From NCBI GenBank assembly GCA_038747915.1, contig JBCDJJ010000045.1, positions 1-28,171 on the forward strand: 28,171 nt of DNA, read 5' to 3'. A program made the translations under genes and the position numbers. The stretch's first letter is position 1, and every line of letters begins with the position of its first letter. A model generated the notes under the pieces. That model did not search any database. It was not told the origin of the DNA and saw nothing but the letters and a program-made list of their open reading frames with translations. This DNA comes from JBCDAP01 sp038747915. GTDB lineage: Bacteria > Planctomycetota > Phycisphaerae > Phycisphaerales > UBA1924. Positions 22,934 to 28,171 of the stretch are shown piece by piece.

Positions 22934-23548
22934 ATGCCCGACCACCCGCATGAACCACAGGCCCCCGTCGACCCCGCCGAGTTGGCGATCGTGTACCACC
23001 CTCACCCCGTGCTGCACCGCAGGGCCGAACCCGTGGACGCCGTCACCGACGAGGTCCGTGCCGTCGCCGAGCGGATGATCCACCTCATGTACGACGCCGA
23101 GGGCATCGGCCTCGCCGCCCCGCAGGTCGCCCTGCCCTGGCGACTCTTCGTCTGCCACGTCCCCCCCTTCGAGCCCGGCCCCGGTGACCCGCCATCACCG
23201 GACGCCACCGACCCCGGGGCCCCGCCCGCATCGCACCCCGACCCGCTTGTCTTCATCAACCCCGTCATCACCGACCGCTCGCGCGACCTCGAACCCATGG
23301 AGGAGGGGTGCCTCTCGCTCCCCGGCATCCGAGGAGAGGTCCGCCGCCCCACCCGGATCACCATGCAGGCCACCGGCCTCGACGGCGAGCCCTTCACCCT
23401 CCACGCCGGTGGCCTGCTCGCCCGGTGCATGCAGCACGAGCTCGACCACCTCGATGGCATCCTCATCCTCTCCAAGTTCGCACGCATGGACAGGATGAAG
23501 ACCAAGCGAGAGGTCGAGGCACTCGAAGCCAAGTTCGTGCGGGCCTGA
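22934..23548 (+). CDS. def: Peptide deformylase
   Basis: Def removes the N-formyl group from nascent proteins (EC 3.5.1.88) with a metal ion held by one Cys and two His. All three motifs are present: GIGLAAPQV (57-65), EEGCLSLP (123-130, Cys126) and QHELDHLDG (167-175, His168, Glu169, His172). The product has 204 residues, slightly long because of a Pro/Asp-rich insert (about 77-103) between the first two motifs, probably a surface loop. The start at ATG 22934 fits the family N-terminus after a short Pro-rich lead. No fmt gene is adjacent. Confidence 0.97.
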   Translation: MPDHPHEPQAPVDPAELAIVYHPHPVLHRRAEPVDAVTDEVRAVAERMIHLMYDAEGIGLAAPQVALPWRLFVCHVPPFEPGPGDPPSPDATDPGAPPASHPDPLVFINPVITDRSRDLEPMEEGCLSLPGIRGEVRRPTRITMQATGLDGEPFTLHAGGLLARCMQHELDHLDGILILSKFARMDRMKTKREVEALEAKFVRA

Positions 23549-23662
23549 CACGCTCACGAACCACGATCACACCGATCGACCGTGTTCGAAGCACGAGGCC
23601 ATGGAGTGCCCGCATAATACCTATGTAAGAACAGGCGTAATCAAGCGGTCGTGTTCTCGCGT

Positions 23663-23676
23663 ACCGATCGATCGGT
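23663..23676. repeat. Perfect 14-bp palindrome ACCGATCGATCGGT
   Basis: A perfect palindrome lies in the 293-bp spacer between def and the FG-GAP gene. It could be a dimeric regulator site. No gene is seen in this spacer. Confidence 0.4.
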
Positions 23677-23698
23677 TTACCTCCCAGATGCCTGTGCT

Positions 23699-23724
23699 GC
23701 ACCGGCACGACCGTGTGCCGGTGC
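23699..23724 (+). terminator. Strong hairpin, possible def terminator
   Basis: GCACCGGCAC and GTGCCGGTGC form a perfect 10-bp stem with a 6-nt loop about 150 nt after def. No clear T-run follows immediately, although the sequence becomes T-rich 20 nt later. Confidence 0.45.
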
Positions 23725-23739
23725 GCGCATCAATCACTC

Positions 23740-23841
23740 GTCTTTACGGTTGCCTTTCTATTTTCTTAAGATAACTTTATAGTGATCAAATAAGTTCATT
23801 TGAGAGTTTAGTTTAGTATCTAATTTCAACAGGAGTATTTT
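23740..23841 (+). promoter_or_regulatory. AT-rich promoter region of the FG-GAP gene
   Basis: About 90 bp of conspicuously AT-rich sequence sits between GC-rich flanks and contains a -10-like TATAGT (23778-23783); a good -35 is not obvious. AGGAG (23831-23835) is the ribosome site for ATG 23842, with 6-nt spacing. Confidence 0.45.
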
Positions 23842-26280
23842 ATGATGACGACGCAGGGTCGTTCCGCTGTGACTGTGCTCTATGCCGGCCTCGTTCTTTC
23901 AATATCGACGCCGGTCGGCGCACAAACATTCCCCCACTACTCGTTCGCCGGCGTCGACGGCGGCGACCACGGGCGCGTCCTGTTCGACGCGGTCTCCGTC
24001 GCCGATCAGGACCTCGAAGCCTTCTACGACCTCGGGCAGTACGACGTGCGCCCCAACCAATCCGGCGCGCAGTTCGATCCCGGCAACGACGGCCTCCCGC
24101 CCTTCTATCCCTACGCGGCGCTCACCGGCGCCGAACTCGGATACACCGGGTTCGGCCTCGGCGGCGATGCCGACGGCGACGGGCGAGCCGATATCGCGGT
24201 GACCAACTACCGCCGATCCATGGATGGCGATGGAGACGGCAACGTCGAGCAGAACACCGAGGATCGCATCGGGTGGGTCCGTGTGTTCGGTGTGAAGGAC
24301 ACCCCCTCGGGCCCACGCGTCCAGCCCATCGGCGGGCGCATCACCATCGTCGACGACACCACCGTCACCCCAACCGATACGGCGCGCAACTCTTTGGTGG
24401 CCCACACGATCCAGGGCATCGGCGACCTCGACGGCGACGGACGCCGCGACCTGATGATCGGCAACGCCCTGGGGAATAGCCAGCGGGTCTCCGTCTACGC
24501 GTTCTCCGACCGCTACAACATGGACCCGCTCGATACCACCGAGCGATGGGTCGAGCTCATCAGAATCGAGCCATCCACGACGCAAACCCGCTTCGGGTGG
24601 AAACTCGAGGACATCGGCGATCTGAACGGCGATGGCCAGGACGACATCCTGCTCGGCGCCAAGGGCTGGAACGACATCGGCGCGTCCGGCGTCGATTACG
24701 GCGCCGTCTTCGCCTTCTTCATGCCACCCGCGGTCGAGAACACCGTCGGCAACCCCGCCCCCAACGACTTCTGGGAGCACCTGGTCGACACCAAGTCGCT
24801 CGGTGCCGCCACGGTCGATCAGGACAACGATGGCATCCGCGACCCCATCAAGGTCGACGCGGACACGTTCTTCTCCATCAAAATCTACGACGAGGGGCTT
24901 GGTGCATCGAACATCGAGTTCGGCAATAGCGTCAGCCGAATCAACGACATCGACCAAGACGGCCAACCAGAGATCGCCATCGGCGCCCCGTTGTTCCGCC
25001 CCAACGGGGTGACCGACGCCGGCGAGGTCTTCATCTACCTCTCGCGAAGCAAGATCCGTAGCTGCACCGACAGCATCCAACGCTTCAACCAGATGAACCA
25101 TCTCATCGACATCAACACCACCACGGGTGAGTTCACCAGCTCCGGCCTCGGCGCCGCCAAGATCGTGCTCGACTACGCCGACGCCGACTACCGCATCCAG
25201 GGCACCAAGACCAATCAGCGATTCGGCGCCACCGTCACGCGCGGCGTCGACTACGACGACTTCGCCAACCCCGCGTACACCTCCAACCCGCAGCGCGATA
25301 TCGAGATCATCATGACCGGCAGCGTCAGCGAAGACGAAATGTGGGTCTACGACATCGACACCTTCTCCGGCCACCCGCTCAGTGCCGGCTGCACCGGGCT
25401 CACCACCATCTACCTCGACGCCGGCGACACCACCACGCCCGGCGACGAGGACGACTACTACACCGGCACCGGCAAGACCGTCTACCAGGACAGCGGGCCC
25501 AACGACTGGCGTGACGACAACGACCCAAAGGAGATCAACACCGTGAGTATGTTCGGCGACATCGACGGCGACGCTAGCTGTGAGTTCATCATCGCAGACG
25601 GCTCCGCTGCCAACATCTACAACCTCGACTACGACGATGCCACGGGCACGCGGTCGCTCAGATTGATGTGGCGCATCTTCGAAGAAGGCGACATGTCCAC
25701 CCCCGCCACCACCTTTAGCGACTGGAGCGCCTACGACAACGGCGGCACAGAACGCTGGAAACGCACCGGAGAGGCCATCGATAACCGCAACGGAGATTCG
25801 ACCCGCCCCGGCTTCACCTCCGCCGATGCCAACCAGGACTACAGCATCGGACTCCGACGCTCCTGGCCCGCCTGGGATGTCAACGGCGATGGGCGCGACG
25901 ACCTCCTCGTCGGCGCGTGGAGGTACCCCGCGGAGGTCACCGTCGATCAAGACACAATGCGCGACCCCGAGGTCGTCTTCCCCTTCGACACCGACGGCAA
26001 CGGCGCCATCACCGGCGACGAGAACGACTACTACTTCTCCATCGACCCAGCTTCCGAGACCCCCGACGGCCGCTTCTTCGCTGTCGGCGGCAAAGTCTAC
26101 GTCTTCACATCGCCCACACCGGTGGTGCCCGCGGGCCCCGGCTCACCCGGATCCTCGAACGCCGGCCTGCTCGCCCAGGTCATCTCCGACCTCGGCACCT
26201 CCGCCCCCGGCAGCGATCTCGATAACGACGGGGCGGTGACGATCGACGATGTGGTCCAGGCGATCAACGCCGCCGAGTGA
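23842..26280 (+). CDS. Secreted FG-GAP-repeat (integrin-alpha-like propeller) protein with dockerin-like tail
   Basis: The 812-residue product has a signal peptide (cleavage likely after VGA, near residue 27). It contains at least six FG-GAP blades with calcium-binding DxDxDG loops: GDADGDGRADIAV (~109), GDLDGDGRRDLMIG (~194), GDLNGDGQDDILLG (~258), NDIDQDGQPEIAIG (~367), GDIDGDASCEFIIAD (~571) and WDVNGDGRDDLLVG (~678). Together they suggest a beta-propeller like that of integrin alpha chains, used for adhesion or ligand binding outside the cell. The last 22 residues (DLDNDGAVTIDDVVQAINA) are a single EF-hand-like dockerin repeat, one instead of two. The first of two ATGs is used, with AGGAG 6 nt upstream. 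No anchoring partner is seen nearby. A strong hairpin terminator follows. Confidence 0.9.
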   Translation: MMTTQGRSAVTVLYAGLVLSISTPVGAQTFPHYSFAGVDGGDHGRVLFDAVSVADQDLEAFYDLGQYDVRPNQSGAQFDPGNDGLPPFYPYAALTGAELGYTGFGLGGDADGDGRADIAVTNYRRSMDGDGDGNVEQNTEDRIGWVRVFGVKDTPSGPRVQPIGGRITIVDDTTVTPTDTARNSLVAHTIQGIGDLDGDGRRDLMIGNALGNSQRVSVYAFSDRYNMDPLDTTERWVELIRIEPSTTQTRFGWKLEDIGDLNGDGQDDILLGAKGWNDIGASGVDYGAVFAFFMPPAVENTVGNPAPNDFWEHLVDTKSLGAATVDQDNDGIRDPIKVDADTFFSIKIYDEGLGASNIEFGNSVSRINDIDQDGQPEIAIGAPLFRPNGVTDAGEVFIYLSRSKIRSCTDSIQRFNQMNHLIDINTTTGEFTSSGLGAAKIVLDYADADYRIQGTKTNQRFGATVTRGVDYDDFANPAYTSNPQRDIEIIMTGSVSEDEMWVYDIDTFSGHPLSAGCTGLTTIYLDAGDTTTPGDEDDYYTGTGKTVYQDSGPNDWRDDNDPKEINTVSMFGDIDGDASCEFIIADGSAANIYNLDYDDATGTRSLRLMWRIFEEGDMSTPATTFSDWSAYDNGGTERWKRTGEAIDNRNGDSTRPGFTSADANQDYSIGLRRSWPAWDVNGDGRDDLLVGAWRYPAEVTVDQDTMRDPEVVFPFDTDGNGAITGDENDYYFSIDPASETPDGRFFAVGGKVYVFTSPTPVVPAGPGSPGSSNAGLLAQVISDLGTSAPGSDLDNDGAVTIDDVVQAINAAE

Positions 26281-26325
26281 TCAACCCGAACCGATCACAC
26301 GCCACACACAGGTGAAGAGCATCGA

Positions 26326-26349
26326 CAGCACCCACACTCGTGGGTGCTG
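26326..26349 (+). terminator. Terminator hairpin after the FG-GAP gene
   Basis: CAGCACCCAC and GTGGGTGCTG form a perfect 10-bp stem around a 4-nt loop (ACTC), 45 nt after the stop codon, followed by CTTTG. It may also stop the convergent gene from the right. Confidence 0.65.
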
Positions 26350-26462
26350 CTTTGCGCCCACCACAACTCCGCTGCACACTCATTCGGATGGCATGCCCCG
26401 GGTTAAGCCTGGCGGCACACATGACGCACACCCTTGGCCACGCGGCACCCCAGCCACGAAGG

Positions 26463-27644
26463 CTATGCACGCATCTTTCCTCTTCGTCTCGAGCACGCCC
26501 CGATCGCACCCCCCACAACAACCACCACACCAGTCGTGGCCGGAGCAGGAACGATCGTCACGAGTCGGATACCGCCGGCATCGCTGCCGACTGCGGCACC
26601 AGACTCTGGAGCAATGAACCACAGCGCGTCAAAGTCTCCATCTGCTGGCGTGACGAAGATCGAAGTACCAACGGTTGTTACAATTCGATGAAGATTACTC
26701 GATGTTAAAATTGTCTCGACATCTTCTGCTGTGAGCGACAGATGCTCGCTCGCGCCGCCGGACACATCCAATAAGCCCCACGGCGACACCGAATCGGGGT
26801 ACGACCCCGGCGGGATCATGAGGGCCGCAACGAGGGTGTTGAAACCGAACTGAATAAGCTGAGCCGAAGTCTCGCCTCCCTGCAATAACTCAGGTGGGAT
26901 CCCAATCGCACCATCCCACGGACCCGGCTCAGATGGGAACCCCGGCTGAGAGGCCTCGGTCTTCATATTGGCGTGCGTCCACCACCCGCCCTCGCCTTCG
27001 CCGAAGCGATTCGGATCGTAAAAGCCAGCCTTCATCCACTCATCGCGTGTGGGCAGCCGGAATCGTGCCCCGGGCAGTGGCTCGAAGTTCCGTGGATCAA
27101 AGAAGCCGTTGATCGTCTCCGAGAAAGAGGCCACGTCGTACGCACCGGTGAGCAAGGAATCACCCTCGATGCTCTTGCCGTTATGAAGCCAGTTGGAATA
27201 TACAGCGGCCGCCACCCACTCAATCCCGAGCACTGGTGCGCTCGCGCCGCCAAACTCTGGAACAAGCAAATAGGTGTTGTCGCCCGATAGGACATCGCGC
27301 GTCGCCCCCCAACTCAGTGGATCCACCCTTGCATACTGAGCGGCCGGGTGATCCGTGCCCACGAGCGGCGCCAGCGCGTTGGCAAACTCAATCCATTGCC
27401 CCGTGTTGATCTCCGTCTTGGCGATCTGGTACTCGTAGTCCACCGAGCCACGCCCAACGAAGTACGTGCCCATGAAGTTCTCTTCCGGGCCGTCGTATGC
27501 CGCGTTCCCGAGCGCGCCGATCGTCGCCCAATCGAACTCGCTGGCAACCTCGGCGTACGTGAGCGGCTGCGCAAGCGCTGGTGGTGCACAACACCCAAGG
27601 AACGCGGAGCAGCAAGTGAAAATATGTACTGGAAGGACACGCAT
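26463..27644 (-). CDS. Secreted SUMF1/formylglycine-enzyme-fold protein with PEP-CTERM-like tail
   Basis: The 393-residue product has a signal peptide (HIFTCCSAFLGCCAPPALA). It continues with a SUMF1-type (C-type-lectin-like) domain: YEYQIAKTEINTGQWIEF, LGIEWVAAAVYSNWLHNG, ARFRLPTRDEWMKAGFYDP, SPWGLLDVSGGASEH and a final GGIRLVTI. The mature domain contains no cysteine, so it cannot act as a classical Cys-dependent formylglycine-generating enzyme; a binding or structural role is more likely. The C-terminus (VPAPATTGVVVVVGGAIGAC then SRRRGK) is a PEP-CTERM-like sorting signal: Pro-rich motif, transmembrane segment and Arg cluster. ATG 27644 is preferred over ATG 27656 because GGAG lies 6 nt before it. 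A pair of ACAGTACA direct repeats (27722-27729 and 27751-27758) lies in the divergent spacer. Confidence 0.87.
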   Translation of the reverse strand: MRVLPVHIFTCCSAFLGCCAPPALAQPLTYAEVASEFDWATIGALGNAAYDGPEENFMGTYFVGRGSVDYEYQIAKTEINTGQWIEFANALAPLVGTDHPAAQYARVDPLSWGATRDVLSGDNTYLLVPEFGGASAPVLGIEWVAAAVYSNWLHNGKSIEGDSLLTGAYDVASFSETINGFFDPRNFEPLPGARFRLPTRDEWMKAGFYDPNRFGEGEGGWWTHANMKTEASQPGFPSEPGPWDGAIGIPPELLQGGETSAQLIQFGFNTLVAALMIPPGSYPDSVSPWGLLDVSGGASEHLSLTAEDVETILTSSNLHRIVTTVGTSIFVTPADGDFDALWFIAPESGAAVGSDAGGIRLVTIVPAPATTGVVVVVGGAIGACSRRRGKMRA

Positions 27645-27761
27645 CGTATTCTCCATCTGGGCGGGTCCACAGTTTCAACTGAGGACTTTACCGCATAGAT
27701 CATCGTTCACGAGTGGGAAACACAGTACATCTCTGAGAAAATTATCTTTGACAGTACAACT

Positions 27762-28171
27762 ATGAAACGGACTCAACTTAATTATGACGACACGGAACCC
27801 GCGATCTCGCCGCAACAGCGCCACTCTGTGGACGAAACAGTGATTGAGACACAAAAATATGTCTCTGGAAATAGGTTTAACTTCTCGACTCGAATTCAGC
27901 CTGTGCGGTTCAAGAGTATCGGCGACGCGATGCGAAATCAACTAGGCGACATAGGGCCACCCGGTGCAGACTTAAGGAGTGATCTCGATCAACACGTCGA
28001 GTTGGCGAACGTGCCAGACTCAATGATCTATAGAGCATCTTGCGTCATTGAGTTCCGTGGCGCGGGGGGGGGGGGGGGGGGGGGGGGGGGCGGGCGCAGC
28101 GCCCACCCCCCCCCCCCACCCCCGCCGGCGGGCGGGGCGCGCGCCCCCCCCCCCCCCGGACGAAACAAAAA
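27762..28171 (+). CDS. Partial unknown CDS running off the right edge
   Basis: An ATG at 27762 opens a frame with no stop to the window end. About 100 codons (to about 28060) look like normal protein (MKRTQLNYDDTEPAISPQQR at the start, later QPVRFKSIGDAMRNQLGDI). After 28064 the sequence is homopolymer and cannot be trusted. No signal peptide or known domain is visible. The gene is less GC-rich (roughly half GC) than most of the window. No Shine-Dalgarno site is present; TTGACA lies at 27748-27753, very close to the ATG, so a downstream start is also possible. The overlapping minus-strand frame at 27675-27941 is less convincing. Confidence 0.5.
   Translation, partial: MKRTQLNYDDTEPAISPQQRHSVDETVIETQKYVSGNRFNFSTRIQPVRFKSIGDAMRNQLGDIGPPGADLRSDLDQHVELANVPDSMIYRASCVIEFRGAGGGGGGGGGGRSAHPPPPPPPAGGARAPPPPGRNK
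28064..28157. other. Homopolymer-rich contig-end artefact
   Basis: A run of 27 G (28064-28090) is followed by C runs of 12 (28106-28117) and 14 (28144-28157) with mixed G/C between and an A-rich end. This resembles poly-G/poly-C read artefact at an assembly end rather than genome sequence. Nothing after about 28060 should be used for gene prediction. Confidence 0.85.

Noticed and set aside
23899..25950. 683-residue minus-strand frame opposite the FG-GAP gene
   Set aside because: Val/Asp/Gly-rich mirror of the repeated calcium-loop codons; the plus strand has a signal peptide, ribosome site and FG-GAP motifs.
27675..27941. 88-residue minus-strand frame at the right end
   Set aside because: No ribosome site or recognisable motif, and it overlaps the more protein-like plus-strand frame from 27762.

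Overview
The window is a GC-rich (about 60-70% GC in most genes) chromosomal segment that ends in an assembly-like homopolymer tail, so the right edge is probably a contig end. The best guess is a planctomycete of the Phycisphaerae type. The reasons are several large secreted proteins ending in dockerin/EF-hand-like tails with no cohesin nearby, a PEP-CTERM-like 'VPAPA...RRR' tail, and a mix of Shine-Dalgarno and apparently leaderless starts. A CMP-Kdo synthetase (kdsB) implies a Gram-negative Kdo-containing envelope. This placement is inference from protein style; no rRNA or other marker is present.

Layout: radA (-) stands back to back with a secreted transglutaminase-like protein and nnrD (+, 4-bp overlap), which converge on upp (-). 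A tRNA-Ala(GGC) follows, then about 525 bp without a gene, then a 1290-residue lipoprotein of unknown function carrying an 18-bp tandem repeat. Next, on the minus strand, are a BaiN/HI0933-type flavoprotein, a KAP-family P-loop NTPase and tRNA-Met(CAU), and then a secreted G8/beta-helix protein with a dockerin-like tail. A small GNAT acetyltransferase (+) converges across an inverted-repeat-rich spacer on a secreted 346-residue protein (-). That gene is divergent from a planctomycete-style hypothetical protein with an HTH-like segment (+). A compact minus-strand operon follows: TPR protein, kdsB (4-bp overlap), pyrG. It supplies CTP and uses it to activate Kdo. Peptide deformylase (+), a secreted FG-GAP/dockerin-tail protein (+), a SUMF1-fold PEP-CTERM-like protein (-) and a partial gene (+) that runs into the homopolymer tail complete the window.

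Most of the window is housekeeping (DNA repair, NAD(P)HX repair, pyrimidine salvage and synthesis, Kdo activation, deformylation) mixed with cell-surface proteins. The most unusual points are four. The KAP NTPase gene has a GC-rich NTPase half joined to a roughly 25-50% GC C-terminal half. Five genes without a Shine-Dalgarno site have a TANNNT hexamer 5-8 nt before the start codon. A nearly symmetric bidirectional promoter lies at 17157-17186. The CTP synthase has a long N-terminal extension and altered substrate-loop residues. I did not find a CRISPR array, an insertion sequence or a complete multi-gene defence island.
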